Source of the DNA: Mycobacteroides sp. LB1 | GTDB lineage: Bacteria; Actinomycetota; Actinomycetes; Mycobacteriales; Mycobacteriaceae | Reading direction: 5' to 3' | Assembly (NCBI RefSeq): GCF_013449725.1 | Contig: NZ_JACCFF010000001.1 | Location: 1,550,001-1,614,000, forward strand | Length of the DNA stretch: 64,000 nt | Shown here: piece after piece, positions 27,139 through 42,944 of the stretch | Numbering within the stretch: position 1 is the first letter of the stretch | Layout of the letters: each line of letters begins with the position of its first letter | Notes under the pieces: model-generated | Seen by the model: the letters and a program-made list of their open reading frames with translations, nothing else | Database searches by the model: none | What the model was told of the DNA's origin: nothing | Made by a program: the position numbers and the translations under genes

Positions 27139-27159
27139 TATGCCAGCAATTCCAGCCAG

Positions 27160-28141
<982 letters not shown>

Positions 28142-28145
<4 letters not shown>

Positions 28146-29191
28146 CGGGTCTCCTGACTATGTGCCTTCTCAAACCGGCGGGGGTCCACGACGGTCGGCG
28201 ACTCACCACCGTCAAGTACTGCATTGATCGTCCTCGCGGTCCACGGCGCGAGCAGGAATCCGGAGCGGCCGTGCCCCGCGGCCACGAGGGTACGGTCGTC
28301 GATCCTCCCGACCAACGGCAGGTTGTCATCGGTCATGGGGCGCAGGCCCGCCGCACATTCGACGAACTCGTACTCGCCCAGACAGGGCAGCACCGCGCAT
28401 GCGTCGTCGAGCAGATCTCGCACTCCCGCGACCGCGGGAGCGGTGTCATGGCCGTGCTCGTACTGCGTGGCACCGACGACGATGCCGTCCTCCCGGGGCA
28501 CCAGATAGACCTGACGCCCGTGGACTCGCGCCCGGATGACACTCGTGGGTGGCGGCATCGCGCCGGGGCGTCGCCGCAGCCGCAGTACCTCCCCCTTCAC
28601 CGGACGGACCGGCAAGTCCGCGAGTGCCGCTGCCCCCACCCCATTGGCGATGACGATCTGGTCCGCGGTCACATCCTGGAGACCGGCGACCGCAGGTTCC
28701 CAACGCACACCGAGCGTCTCGCACTCGGTGGTGAGCACGTGCAGCACCTTGCGATTGTCGACGGCGAGTTCCTCGGGTGCGGTGAATCCGCGGCGGATGT
28801 TCTGCGCCAGCAGTGGCTCGACATCCCGCGCGTTGGCGGTCTCGGCGACCGCATGCCCGTGCCCGCCCAACCAGTCCATCATTGTCCGCAGCTCGGCCGC
28901 ATCGGCGATGTCGACGGCCACGGTGAGTGATCCCCGCGCGGTGATCACACTGCCCTCGACGTCATCCTCGATGAAACCGTCACGCCAGATACGCAGCGAG
29001 TCGACCCCCAGCTGCAACAGCTCGTCCTCACCGGGCCAGGCCTCGCTGTACGGCGCGAGCATCCCGCCCGCCACCCATGAGGCACCGCGCTGCATGTCGT
29101 CATGAATGGTGACGTGCCACCCGCTGCGCGCGGCCTCACGTGCGACGGAAAGCCCGATGACGCCGCTTCCGATAACGGCAACTGAACGCAT
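28142..29191 (-). CDS. thiO: glycine oxidase ThiO (thiamine biosynthesis)
   Basis: FAD flavoenzyme of the DAO family making dehydroglycine for ThiG. 349 aa. The N-terminal [17 protein letters not shown] is the Rossmann GxGxxG FAD site; [10 protein letters not shown] is the family DxxxGMLAP block; and [20 protein letters not shown] ends the C-terminal FAD site. ATG at 29191 is chosen although the frame opens at TTG 29203, because TTG would sit directly on the GGGAG site of the riboswitch. First gene of the riboswitch-led thiO-thiS-thiG-ABC-lpqL run. Confidence 0.94.
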
Positions 29192-29204
29192 CAATCCAGT
29201 CAAC

Positions 29205-29297
29205 TCCCTTCGCCGGCATGACCCGGATCAGGTCCGACGGTCAGGGCCAGGATCATCGGCCCACTCTCAGCCCCACAACCTTGGGGCTCCCGCGTTA
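29205..29297 (-). promoter_or_regulatory. complete TPP riboswitch upstream of thiO
   Basis: Read on the minus strand the element contains GGGAGCCCC...GGGGCTGAGAG (the pyrimidine-sensing 5' arm), then GACCTGATCCGGGTCATGCC and GGCGAAGGGA (the pyrophosphate-sensing arm). Both arms pair as in the family. The last bases overlap the GAAGGGAG binding site of thiO, so translation control is likely. thiE on the other strand starts 31 bp beyond the element and is not under it. Confidence 0.95.
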
Positions 29298-29327
29298 CTT
29301 ACACCTACAACGCTAGCGTCTTCGACT

Positions 29328-30002
29328 ATGCACCCGCGTTCGGCCCGGCTTGAGTCGGCTCACCTCTATCTATGCACCGATGCACGCCGCGAGCGCGGCG
29401 ACCTCGCCGAGTTTGTGGATGCCGCCCTCGCGGGCGGAGTGGACATCGTGCAGCTACGCGATAAGGGGTCGGCGGGTGAGCAGCAGTATGGGCGGCTAGA
29501 ACCCAGCGAAGAACTCGATTGTTTGGCGGTTCTCGGTGCGGCGGCGGCGCGTCATGGCGCGCTTTTCGCAGTCAACGACCGCGCCGATATCGCCCGTGCA
29601 GCGGGGGCGGACATCCTGCACCTCGGCCAGGATGACCTGCCGCTTTCGGTCGCCAGAGAGATCGTCGGACCGGATGTGCTGATCGGCCGGTCAACACACG
29701 ATGCCGAGCAAGCTGCAGTGGCCGCCCGCGATTCCGCGGTCGACTACTTCTGTTGCGGACCATGCTGGCCGACACCCACGAAGCCGGGCCGCACCGCGCC
29801 CGGGCTGGGTCTCGTGCGGTACGCCGCTGACCTGGGAACTTCTAAGCCATGGTTCGCGATCGGCGGTATCGACGAGACGCGGGTCTCCGAGGTCGTCGCC
29901 GCCGGATCGTCGCGCGTGGTCGTGGTGCGGGCCATCACCGCGGCCGATGATCCACGTGAAGCGGCAGCTTCGCTTCACGGGCTCCTCCCTCACCGAGCGT
30001 GA
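29328..30002 (+). CDS. thiE: thiamine-phosphate synthase ThiE
   Basis: Joins HMP-PP and thiazole phosphate to thiamine phosphate; TIM barrel. 224 aa from ATG at 29328; the frame open from 29106 is antisense to thi[41 protein letters not shown], then GQDDLP, and GRSTHD with an Arg/Ser/Thr for phosphate, followed by FAIGGI, are the standard ThiE motifs. It is divergent from thiO with the riboswitch between them on the other strand, the same arrangement as in M. tuberculosis. Confidence 0.95.
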   Translation: MHPRSARLESAHLYLCTDARRERGDLAEFVDAALAGGVDIVQLRDKGSAGEQQYGRLEPSEELDCLAVLGAAAARHGALFAVNDRADIARAAGADILHLGQDDLPLSVAREIVGPDVLIGRSTHDAEQAAVAARDSAVDYFCCGPCWPTPTKPGRTAPGLGLVRYAADLGTSKPWFAIGGIDETRVSEVVAAGSSRVVVVRAITAADDPREAAASLHGLLPHRA

Positions 30003-30050
30003 AGCCATGGCGGGATTTGGGCCCATTTCTCGCCGTAGTTTCACGCTCGG
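29993..30050. terminator. long inverted repeat between convergent thiE and mutT3
   Basis: ccgagcgtgaa (29993-30003) and ttcacgctcgg (30040-30050) form a perfect 11-bp stem. The 36-nt loop contains a TGGGCCCA palindrome and a weaker inner pairing ggcggga/tctcgcc. The left arm covers the thiE stop, and the right arm is 20 bp from the mutT3 stop. Fits a strong bidirectional intrinsic terminator. Confidence 0.65.
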
Positions 30051-30070
30051 CGAGAGGCAGGCAACGGCTG

Positions 30071-30628
30071 CTACGGCAGCTGCCAGGCGAAACGCCCCGG
30101 CTCAAGCTCGACCGTGCCGTGTCCTTCCAGACCATTCACCGCGCCCTGGATCGTCTCGACAACCCGCAGCAGCGGCCAGGACGACTCGAACCCCGGATGC
30201 AACCGCATCCCCTCGATCTTCTCCTCGGGCACCCACCGCAGCTCGGTACTCTCGTGATTGGGCGACGTCGGCAACAATTCGGCGGCATCCGCGATCACCG
30301 TGGTGTACGTCCAATGCGCCTGACCATCAATGCGTTTCGTCACCACTGAAGAACGGATGGTCATTGCGCCCGGAGCGATTCCGGCCTCCTCGGCCGCCTC
30401 GCGAAGCGCTGCCTCCTCGGCGGACTCATGGCTGTCCCGCGCGCCTCCCGGCAAAGCCCAGGTACCGCCCTGGTGGCTCCACCAGGCGCGATGCTGTAGC
30501 AGGACAGCGGGCTGGCCGTTCGCCAGCGGTGCACGCAACAGCAACCCCGCCGCACCGAAGCGCCCCCAGAACCGTGCGCCCGCGTCGGCAACCACCCAAC
30601 CGTCACCGTCGCCACGCACAGAGTCCAC
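30071..30628 (-). CDS. mutT3: NUDIX hydrolase MutT3-type
   Basis: 185 residues. The Nudix box GGARDSHESAEEAALREAAE then EAGI is complete. The N-terminus VRGDGDGWVVADAGARFWGR and then FGAAGLLLRAP is characteristic of the mycobacterial MutT3 (Rv0413) group, thought to sanitise oxidised nucleotides. Start taken at GTG 30628. Convergent with thiE, divergent from glnX, as in M. tuberculosis. Slightly shorter than the tuberculosis protein at the N-terminus. Confidence 0.92.
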   Translation of the reverse strand: MDSVRGDGDGWVVADAGARFWGRFGAAGLLLRAPLANGQPAVLLQHRAWWSHQGGTWALPGGARDSHESAEEAALREAAEEAGIAPGAMTIRSSVVTKRIDGQAHWTYTTVIADAAELLPTSPNHESTELRWVPEEKIEGMRLHPGFESSWPLLRVVETIQGAVNGLEGHGTVELEPGRFAWQLP

Positions 30629-30696
30629 AGTAGAGCCACCGATCCCTAAATATGCTCTTAGACTTCCTATTAAGGCCAGGGAGAGGAAGGTAAAAG

Positions 30697-32021
30697 GTGA
30701 CTGTCGGGACGACGCCGCTAGCGCACCCGTCGACCGAACCTGTCGGCGCGACGACTACCGTCGTACCAGCTCATCCGTGGTGGTGGTTCCTGAAGTCCAC
30801 CCCCGGCAAGATTCTGATACTCGGTATCGCCCTCGCCGCCGCCGGAGTGCTCTCCGCGGTCGCCACCTCCGCGAGCGTGCAGAACCGGCAGCTCGCCCTG
30901 AGTACAGTGCTCAACCACACCGAACCGTTGGCCTACTCGGCCGGACAGCTGTACAGCACGCTGTCGGTCGCCGATGCTGCAGCGGCCACCGCCTTCATCG
31001 CCGGAGCCGAACCGCAGGGCGTTCGGGAACGCTATGAGCAGGCAATCACCGATGCCTCGACCGCGCTCGTCGCAGCCTCCAGCGGGCTTACCGACAGGCC
31101 GATGCAAGAACTACTGAGCCGGATCAACGCCGAACTGTCGGTCTACACCGGATTGATCGAGACCGCACGCACCAACAACAGGGCAAGTAATCCCGTCGGC
31201 GCCTCGTATCTGAGTGAGGCGTCCGCGCTGATGCAACGGACCATCCTCCCGGACGCGCAGCGTCTCTACGAGGAGACGTCCAACCGCGTCGACCAGGAGA
31301 CGAATGCATCGACTCGGGTGCCCTTCCCGGTGATCCTCATCGTGTTGGGCACCATGATCGGCGGGGCCTTCGCTCATCGCTGGTTGTCCAAGAAGACCCG
31401 ACGCATGATCAATCCCGGCATGCTCGCCGGCGGCGCCGCCTTACTGCTTATGGTGGTTTGGGTGAGTATCGCGCTGGCCGTCTCCGCCTCGCTGGGTATC
31501 GACGCGCGCAACGGCGGCGCCTACTCCTTGAAAACCATCACCCAACTGGTCATCTCGGCCCAACAGGCCCGCGCCGACGAGACCCTCGCGCTCATCCGCC
31601 GCGGTGACGAGAGCATCCGCAAGAAGTCCTACTACGAACGTATCGACGAGATGGAACAAAAGATCGGCGAGTACCTGTCGAATCCGAACGCCATCGCCCG
31701 CACGGATCTGGAGACGGCGCAGCAGCTGCTCACCAGGTGGCGGCAGGCGGACGACCGGATCAATGCCTACATCGCCGTCGGCAACTACCAGGCCGCCACC
31801 CAGGTGGCACTGGGCAGCAGCGAAACGGATTCGACGCCGGCCTTCGACAGTCTCGACGCGGCGTTGCGCAACGGCGTGCAGGACAGCCGACGCCAACTTC
31901 GGTCGGGGGTGCACAACGCCGAACGCGCCTTGACCTTGTCGTCCGCGGGAGCGTTGATCCTTACGGTGAGTGGCGCGATATGCGTTGGAGTCGGCTTGTG
32001 GCCAAGACTGAGCGAGTACCG

Positions 32022-32025
<4 letters not shown>
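30697..32025 (+). CDS. glnX: transmembrane signalling adaptor GlnX
   Basis: 442-residue membrane protein (Rv0412c homologue). A Pro-rich cytoplasmic start, a first transmembrane helix near 32-55 (ILILGIALAAAGVLSAV), an external helical segment, two helices around 205-260 (PFPVILIVLGTMIGGAF and LAGGAALLLMVVWVSIALAV), another external segment, and a last helix near 415-438. In mycobacteria GlnX links the external aspartate-sensing GlnH to the kinase PknG. The GTG start has GGGAGAGGAAGG upstream. Its stop overlaps the glnH start (ATGA), making the three-protein relay one translational unit. Confidence 0.93.
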
Positions 32026-36387
<4,362 letters not shown>

Positions 36388-36391
<4 letters not shown>

Positions 36392-38466
36392 CGGGTCAGG
36401 TCCTGGGCCTGAATCGCGGTGATAGCCACGGTGTTCACGATGTCCTCCACCAACGCCCCGCGGGAAAGGTCATTGATCGGCTTGCGCAATCCCTGCAGGA
36501 CGGGTCCGATGGCGATGGCACCGGCGCTGCGTTGCACCGCCTTATAGGTGTTGTTCCCGGTGTTGAGATCGGGGAAGATCAGCACCGTCGCGCGTCCGGC
36601 GACAACGGAATCGGGCATCTTGGTGGCTGCCACCGAGGGCTCGACCGCCGCGTCGTACTGGATGGGCCCTTCCACCAATAGTTCGGGCTGCCTGGTACGG
36701 ACCAGTTCCGTTGCGATGCGGACCTTTTCGACCTCGGCTCCGCTGCCCGACGATCCGGTCGAATAGGACAGCATCGCGATACGGGGATCGATGCCGAACT
36801 GTGCGGCAGTCCGCGCCGAGGAGATGGCGATATCGGCCAGCTGTTCGGACGTGGGATCGGGCACGATGGCGCAATCCCCGTACGCCAGTACCCGATCGGC
36901 TAAGCACATCAGGAAGATGCTGGATACCGTAGAAACATCCGGGTTGGTCTTGATGATCTCGAAGGCCGGGCGCACCGTGTGTGCGGTGGTGTGGGCCGCA
37001 CCCGAGACCATGCCGTCAACGATGTCGTTGTACACCATCATGGTTCCGAAGTACGAGACATTGCGCATGATCTCGCGCGCTCGATCGGCCGTCATCCCCT
37101 TGTGCTTGCGCAGCTCGAAGTATTGGCCCGCGAACTGCTCGGCGAGCTCACTAGACTTGGGATTGACGACAACGGCGTTCGAGATATCGACACCCAGTTC
37201 GGCAGCCCGCGCGCGGATTTCGGCCTCTTCGCCCAGGATGGTCAGATCGGCAACCCGACGCTGGAGCAGTCGCCCCGCCGCCTTGAGAATCCTGTCGTCA
37301 TCTCCCTCGGGGAGCACGATGCGCTTGCGGTTATCACGTGCCCGGTCCAGGAGTTGGTACTCAAACATCTGCGGGGTGGTGACCGAAGGTATCGGAATAG
37401 CGAGCTGCGCAATGAGTTCAGCCCCATCGACGCACTGGTCCATCAGCGCGAGCGCGGTATCGATCTTGCGGGCCGAGGCAACCGTCACCCGGCCGCGGGA
37501 ATGCGCGGCCGCACTTGCCGTCTCGAAGGTGCTCGAATCCGTCGCGATGATCGGCAGCCGCAGGCCGAGTCCGTCGACCAGGTCCTCGATCCGCGGATGC
37601 AGCTTAAGCCCACCATTGAGAATGACGGCGGATAGCGACGGAAACCCCTCCGCCACATGTGCGCTCGCCACCGCCAACAGCACATCTGACCGATCGGCAG
37701 GGAAGATGATCGCCTGCCCCTCCTCCAGACGCTCCAGGACATGCTCGGCAGTCATTCCCGCCACCATGAAACTCGTGGCCTCGCGAGACAGCAGCGCCTC
37801 GTCGCCGCTGACCAATGAGCCGTCAACGGCCTTCATGAGTTCCTCGACCGATGGCGCGACCAGCAACGGCACCTCGGGCAGCACCCAGGCGGGCTTGCCG
37901 AATCGCGCGAGAGCCTCGCTCACCTTGTCCAGCTGATCCGGGTTGCACCGATTGGCGATGATCGCGGCGGTGTGCGCACGCTGCGCTTTGAGCTCCCCGA
38001 GACAGAGCTCGGCGACGGCAGCCACCTCCTCGGGGCTCCGATCGAATCCCTTGATGGTCAACAGAACCGGCGCACCCAGGTTGACGGCGATACGGGCGTT
38101 GGTGCTCAATTCGCTGGGGCTGGCGACATCGGTGTAGTCACTGCCGACGATGACCACCGCGTCACAACGCTCCGCGACCGCGTGGTACCTGTCGACGATC
38201 TCCGCGATCGCCGCGTCCGGATCCTGGTGCACATCGTGGTACGAGACGCCAAGACAGTCCTCATACGCGAGGTCGGCGGTGCTCTGCTCCAGCAGCAGTT
38301 CCAGGATGTAGTCCACGCTTTCCCCGGACCGCGCGATGGGGCGGAAGACACCCACGCGTGCCACCGATGCGGCCAGCCGATGCAACACACCTAATGCGAC
38401 AGTGGACTTTCCGGTATCGCCTTCGGGTGAGGCGATGTAGATACTTGAGGCCTTGGGCTCTGTCAT
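36388..38466 (-). CDS. pta: phosphate acetyltransferase (long form)
   Basis: 692 aa, the two-part long Pta: an N-terminal BioD/CobQ-like P-loop domain ([17 protein letters not shown]), a DRTGG domain (about 215-330), and a C-terminal catalytic acetyltransferase (about 360-692) with [16 protein letters not shown] and [17 protein letters not shown]. Makes acetyl phosphate from acetyl-CoA. Start overlaps the upstream mannosidase gene by 4 bp and stop overlaps ackA by 4 bp, so the sequence mannosidase-pta-ackA reads as a single operon. In M. tuberculosis pta follows fgd1 directly; here the mannosidase and a Ddn-like gene are inserted. Confidence 0.97.
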
Positions 38467-41456
38467 GCGCGCCTTTCTACGCCAGGGAATCGCAGCGTGA
38501 GGATCTTGAACGGTCGCAGCGTCAGCCGAATCTCGTTGCCATCAATGCTGACACCTGCTGGCGCGTCGATCGGACGCTCCAGCAGGTCGGTGACGATCGC
38601 CCGTTGGTGGTCGAAGTTCGTGAGGAGTTTTGCATCGGCCCGTCCGCCCCGCGACTCGTAGAGCCGCACGATGACGTCTCCCGAGCCATCGAGGGCCAAC
38701 TTCACCGATTCCACCACAATGGCCGGATTATCAAGGCTGACAAGCGGTTCGATGCTCTCCAACCCGCCGTTGACGACCCTCGGGTCGAGGTTGCGCCGGT
38801 ATCCCTCTTCGACGGCGTCACCGATCAGCGCGCCCGGACGCACCGCGAACCTCAGCTGATGACGTCCCTGGTCGCAGTCGGGGTCCGGAAAAAGTGGCGC
38901 TCGTAGCAGCGACATCCGCACTAAGGTGGTGGACCCGCGCCGGCTGATGTCGTGCCCATAGGTCGAATCGTTGGCCACCGCCACCCCGTACCCGGATTCA
39001 CCCACATGCACCCACCTGTGTGCGCAGATCTCGAACTTGGCTTCATCCCACGAGGTGTTGGCGTGCGTGGGCCGATACACGTGGCCGAACTGGGTTTCCG
39101 ATGCCGACCGGTCGGCCTGCACATCGAAGGGGAACGCCAACTTGAGCAACTTCTCGGATTCGTGCCAGTCGATATCGATCTCAATGTCCAGCGCAGGCGA
39201 TCCGTCCCGCAGCGTGATCCGTTGCACAAGATGCGAATTGCCGAATGCCCGCTCGATGACCAGCGCATCGCCGGCTACGGCGACCGATTCCGCCGACGTC
39301 AGGTTGGTGACGGTGTTCCGATAGAACCCATCGATATCCCAGGCATCCCATTGGTTCGGTGTATCGCGATGCAATTGCATCAGATTTCCGGGGCCGGCCA
39401 TGGCCTCGCGCCCACTGGCAGCGTCGATGAGCGAGACCAACAGGCCGTCGGCGTCGAACGCGGCGGAGAGAATGCCGTTGTCCAGCCGGAACCCTCCCGA
39501 GACTGTTGTGGGAGTGACCGACCGCGGCTGCTCGGCGACAGCTGCGCCCAGTGCGGGTACCCCGTCGCGATCGTGGGGGGCGGCGTTGAAAACCAGTGCG
39601 CGGTCGCCGGTTCCTGCCAACGCCCGAGTCGCTGATTCGATGATGGCGCCAAGCCTTTTCGCGATGGCGGCATAGTTTCGCTCGGCGTCCCTGTGGACCC
39701 AGGCGATGGAGCTACCGGGCAAGATGTCGTGGAACTGCTGCAGCAGCACCAATTCCCAGATCTCCTGCAGCTCCTTATGCGGGTATTCGAAGCCCACGCG
39801 CACGGCGGCCGTCGCCGCCCACAGCTCGGCCTCACGCAGCAGATGCTCGCTGCGGCGGTTTCCCTGCTTCGTGTTCGCCTGAGAGGTGTAGGTGCCGCGG
39901 TGCAGCTCGAGGTACAGCTCACCGGACCAGCGCGGCGGGTTGACGTATTCGGCTTGGGCGGCTGCGAAAAACTCTGCCGGGGTCCCCAAGGTTACCGTCG
40001 GCGATCCCTCCAGGGATCGCTTTCGCTTTGCGTAAGCGAGCATTTCACGGGTGGGGCCACCGCCGCCATCCCCATAGCCGAAGGGCACCAGCGACATCGT
40101 GCCCGCACCGGAGTCGCGGTAGTTGCGTTGAGCGTGGGCGAGGTCTCCGCCGCCGAGGTCGGAGTTGTAGGTGTCGACGGGCGGGAAATGCGTGAACACC
40201 CCGGTGCCGTCGATCCCTTCCCAAATGAAGGTGTGGTGTGGCATCGGGTTGACAGAATTCCACGAAATCTTCTGTGTAAGAAAATATTCCGATCCAGAAG
40301 CGGTCACGATCTGAGGCATCGCCGCGGAGTAGCCGAACGAATCGGGTAGCCACACCTCCGGGGTGTCGATTCCGAACTCGTCCAGGAAGAATTGCTTGCC
40401 TGCCACGAACTGGCGCGCCATCGCCTCTCCGCCGGGCATGTTCGTGTCGGCCTCGACCCACATGCCTCCTACCGGAATAAACTGTCCCGCAGCGACTTTC
40501 TCCTTGATACGGGCGAAGAGGGTGGGGTACTTGTCCCTGATCCAGGCGTATTGCTGCGCCGAGGAACAGGCGAACCGGAAGTCCGGATGCCGGTCCATCA
40601 GATCGACCATGTTGGAGAAGGTGCGCGCACACTTGCGGACTGTCTCCCGGACCGGCCACAACCAGGCCGAGTCGATGTGCGCATGCCCGACAGCCGTGAT
40701 CCGGTGGGCGCTGGCATACGCGGGTCGCGACAGTACCTCGGCAAGTTCGGCACGTCCGGCGGACGCGGTGCCCGCGAGGTCATCGGGATCCACCGTGTCC
40801 AACATGCGTTCCAGGGCACGCAGAATCTCGTGTCGGCGCGGCAGATCCTCGGGGAGCGTGTGCATCAGGCCGTCCAAGGTGGCGATGTCCTGCTGCAGCC
40901 CCCACAGGTTCAGGTCCCGCAGCGCGAGATCGATACCCCCCAACCGATAGAGCGCCTCGTCTCCAGAGGTGGCCTTGTCCCCCAACGGCATCGGCGACCA
41001 GAAGTGTTTACCGATATCGGGGTTGGCGGCGGCCTCGATATAGAGGTCCACCGGCGCATCCAGATCGTCGATCGGCACGAAGGCGTTGCGCGGGGCGATC
41101 CCCTTCACCACCGTGCCGTCGGGCCGGTACACCAGCCCCTCGGCGTTGAAGCCGGGGCCTCCGGTGAAGCCGAGTTCCACTCTCATCTCGGGGGCGCCGT
41201 CAGAACGACCGCGCCATTGTTCGGGAACGGTTCCCGTCACATGCAGCCACATGGTCGACCATGGCGGCCCCCACGGCGTCCCGGGATCGATCTCGCTGAA
41301 TTGGTGCTCCACCGCTTCGGTGAAGGGCACGGGCTCTCCGGGCACAGCCCACGCGGTCACCGTCAGCGGAACCGCGTCCACGTAGATGGCACCGTTCAGC
41401 CGCTTGTCAACGAAGCGCCGAATGCGGTCCTCGACAATGCGTCGGTCGTCATGCAT
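38463..41456 (-). CDS. GH38 alpha-mannosidase
   Basis: 997 residues. The GH38 catalytic domain (about 245-530) shows GHAHIDSAWLWPVRET (zinc ligands His 260 and Asp 262) and GGMWVEADTNMPGGE with the likely nucleophile Asp near 337; YSAAMPQI and LLQQFHDILPGSS are further family blocks. The C-terminal half is the usual beta-sandwich region. No signal peptide, so probably cytosolic turnover of alpha-mannosides such as glycan or mannan fragments. Its stop overlaps the pta start by 4 bp, an unexpected coupling of sugar hydrolysis with acetate metabolism. The ATG lies in open sequence 31 bp after the Ddn-like gene stop. Confidence 0.95.
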   Translation of the reverse strand: MHDDRRIVEDRIRRFVDKRLNGAIYVDAVPLTVTAWAVPGEPVPFTEAVEHQFSEIDPGTPWGPPWSTMWLHVTGTVPEQWRGRSDGAPEMRVELGFTGGPGFNAEGLVYRPDGTVVKGIAPRNAFVPIDDLDAPVDLYIEAAANPDIGKHFWSPMPLGDKATSGDEALYRLGGIDLALRDLNLWGLQQDIATLDGLMHTLPEDLPRRHEILRALERMLDTVDPDDLAGTASAGRAELAEVLSRPAYASAHRITAVGHAHIDSAWLWPVRETVRKCARTFSNMVDLMDRHPDFRFACSSAQQYAWIRDKYPTLFARIKEKVAAGQFIPVGGMWVEADTNMPGGEAMARQFVAGKQFFLDEFGIDTPEVWLPDSFGYSAAMPQIVTASGSEYFLTQKISWNSVNPMPHHTFIWEGIDGTGVFTHFPPVDTYNSDLGGGDLAHAQRNYRDSGAGTMSLVPFGYGDGGGGPTREMLAYAKRKRSLEGSPTVTLGTPAEFFAAAQAEYVNPPRWSGELYLELHRGTYTSQANTKQGNRRSEHLLREAELWAATAAVRVGFEYPHKELQEIWELVLLQQFHDILPGSSIAWVHRDAERNYAAIAKRLGAIIESATRALAGTGDRALVFNAAPHDRDGVPALGAAVAEQPRSVTPTTVSGGFRLDNGILSAAFDADGLLVSLIDAASGREAMAGPGNLMQLHRDTPNQWDAWDIDGFYRNTVTNLTSAESVAVAGDALVIERAFGNSHLVQRITLRDGSPALDIEIDIDWHESEKLLKLAFPFDVQADRSASETQFGHVYRPTHANTSWDEAKFEICAHRWVHVGESGYGVAVANDSTYGHDISRRGSTTLVRMSLLRAPLFPDPDCDQGRHQLRFAVRPGALIGDAVEEGYRRNLDPRVVNGGLESIEPLVSLDNPAIVVESVKLALDGSGDVIVRLYESRGGRADAKLLTNFDHQRAIVTDLLERPIDAPAGVSIDGNEIRLTLRPFKILTLRFPGVERRA

Positions 41457-41486
41457 GGCCTGACCCTACCGACTGACTGACCTTGC

Positions 41487-41834
41487 TCAGGCGCTCTCAC
41501 CGAGACGAACCGTCACCGTCACGCGACCGTTGTCGTCGCGCTTCGCGATACCGTATCCGGGCACGTCAACCCCATTCAGCTGAAGCTGCAGCGGCTGCCC
41601 TTCGCCGAGGAAATTGCGCCACCACGTCTTGGTGTCTGGGATTCCGACCCAGATCACGATGTCGTCGCCCGAGCGCCAGTAGTTCACCGGCGTGCTGAAA
41701 ATCTGTCCGGATCGGCGGCCGGTGTAGGTGACGACGGTGAAGTACCGGCCCGCCAGGCTGCGCAGCCCCGGCACGTTCAGCGCTATCACCGGCACGGTGT
41801 TCACCGCGTCGACGAAACGCCGCAGCAGGCTCAT
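41487..41834 (-). CDS. Ddn-like deazaflavin (F420)-dependent nitroreductase/quinone reductase
   Basis: 115 residues with the split beta-barrel signature of the Ddn/FDOR-A group: TYTGRRSGQIFSTPVNY is the F420-binding lead, followed by WWRNFL and a strand pattern to the end. Family members use reduced F420 to reduce quinones and nitro compounds including nitroimidazole drugs. It follows fgd, the enzyme that makes reduced F420, by 29 bp, a good functional pairing. Shorter than M. tuberculosis Ddn and lacks its N-terminal amphipathic segment. Confidence 0.85.
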   Translation of the reverse strand: MSLLRRFVDAVNTVPVIALNVPGLRSLAGRYFTVVTYTGRRSGQIFSTPVNYWRSGDDIVIWVGIPDTKTWWRNFLGEGQPLQLQLNGVDVPGYGIAKRDDNGRVTVTVRLGESA

Positions 41835-41862
41835 CTGTGCCTCCGGGTCTTCGCGCTAGCGC

Positions 41863-42876
41863 TCATCCCAGCTTCCGCAAGCGTGGTTCGAGATCGTTCT
41901 TGAAGAGCTCCAGGAATCGCTTCTGATCGTGCCCGGGAGAATGGAACACCAGGTGGTTCAGGCCCCAACCGACGTAGTCGGCAACCTTCTCGACGGCCTC
42001 GTCGGGATCGGAGGCGACGATCCAGCGCTTGGCGACCTGCTCGATGGGCAGCTCGTCGGCGGCCCGCTCCATCTCGATCGGGTCGTGGATGCTGTGCTTC
42101 TGCTCGGGGGTCAGCGACAGCGGCGCCCAGAAGCGGGTGTTCTCCAGCGCCTTCTCCGGGTCCGGGTCGTAGGAGATCTTGATCTCGATCATCCGGTCGA
42201 TATCGTCGAATGTGCGCTCGGCAGCCGCCGCACCCTCCTTGACCGCGGGGATGAGCTTGTCCTTGTACAGCTCCTCGCCCTTACCGGAGGTACAGATGAA
42301 GCCATCGCCGGTACGGCCCGCGTACTTGGCGACGACGGCACCGCCCGCGGCGATGTAGACGGGGATGCCGTCCTCGGGCACGTCGTAGATGGCAGCACCC
42401 TTGGTGCGGTAGTACTCGCCCTCGAAGTCGACGCGCTCACCAGTCCACAGCTCGCGCATCAGCCGTACCGACTCGCGCAGCCGCGCGAACCGCTCCTTAA
42501 ACTCCGGCCACTCGCCGATGAACCCGGTGGCGATCTCATTGAGCGCCTCGCCGGTACCGACACCCAGGAAGATGCGGCCCGGGTACAGGCAGCCCATGGT
42601 GGCGAAGGCCTGTGCGGTGACGGCCGGGTTGTACCGGAACGTCGGGGTGAGCACCGAGGTGCCGAGCTGCAGACGCTGGGTGCGCTCACCGACGGCGGTC
42701 ATCCAGGCCAGCGAGAACGGGGCGTGGCCACCGTTGTAGCGCCACGGCTGGAAGTGATCGCTCACGGTGGCGCTGTCGAAACCGTGAGACTCGGTGGCAA
42801 CGGCCAACTCCACGAGCTCACGCGGCGCGAACTGCTCTGCCGATGCCTTGTATCCCAGTTTCAGTTCGCGTGCCAC
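41863..42876 (-). CDS. fgd: F420-dependent glucose-6-phosphate dehydrogenase
   Basis: Oxidises glucose-6-phosphate to 6-phosphogluconolactone while reducing F420, the main source of F420H2 in mycobacteria. 337 aa from GTG at 42876, preceded by GGGAG at 8 nt; this gives [20 protein letters not shown], matching the M. tuberculosis Fgd1 start. The open frame begins at ATG 42891, adding five residues without support. LLM-type TIM barrel with SDHFQPW (active His), [20 protein letters not shown] and SGKGEELY phosphate-binding region. Near-identical to Fgd1 along the whole length by eye. Confidence 0.97.
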   Translation of the reverse strand: MARELKLGYKASAEQFAPRELVELAVATESHGFDSATVSDHFQPWRYNGGHAPFSLAWMTAVGERTQRLQLGTSVLTPTFRYNPAVTAQAFATMGCLYPGRIFLGVGTGEALNEIATGFIGEWPEFKERFARLRESVRLMRELWTGERVDFEGEYYRTKGAAIYDVPEDGIPVYIAAGGAVVAKYAGRTGDGFICTSGKGEELYKDKLIPAVKEGAAAAERTFDDIDRMIEIKISYDPDPEKALENTRFWAPLSLTPEQKHSIHDPIEMERAADELPIEQVAKRWIVASDPDEAVEKVADYVGWGLNHLVFHSPGHDQKRFLELFKNDLEPRLRKLG

Positions 42877-42944
42877 AGGCGCTTCTCCCATTGACTAGTC
42901 GGATCTCCAACCACCCTAACCACACCCCGGATAGTCTCCATTCC

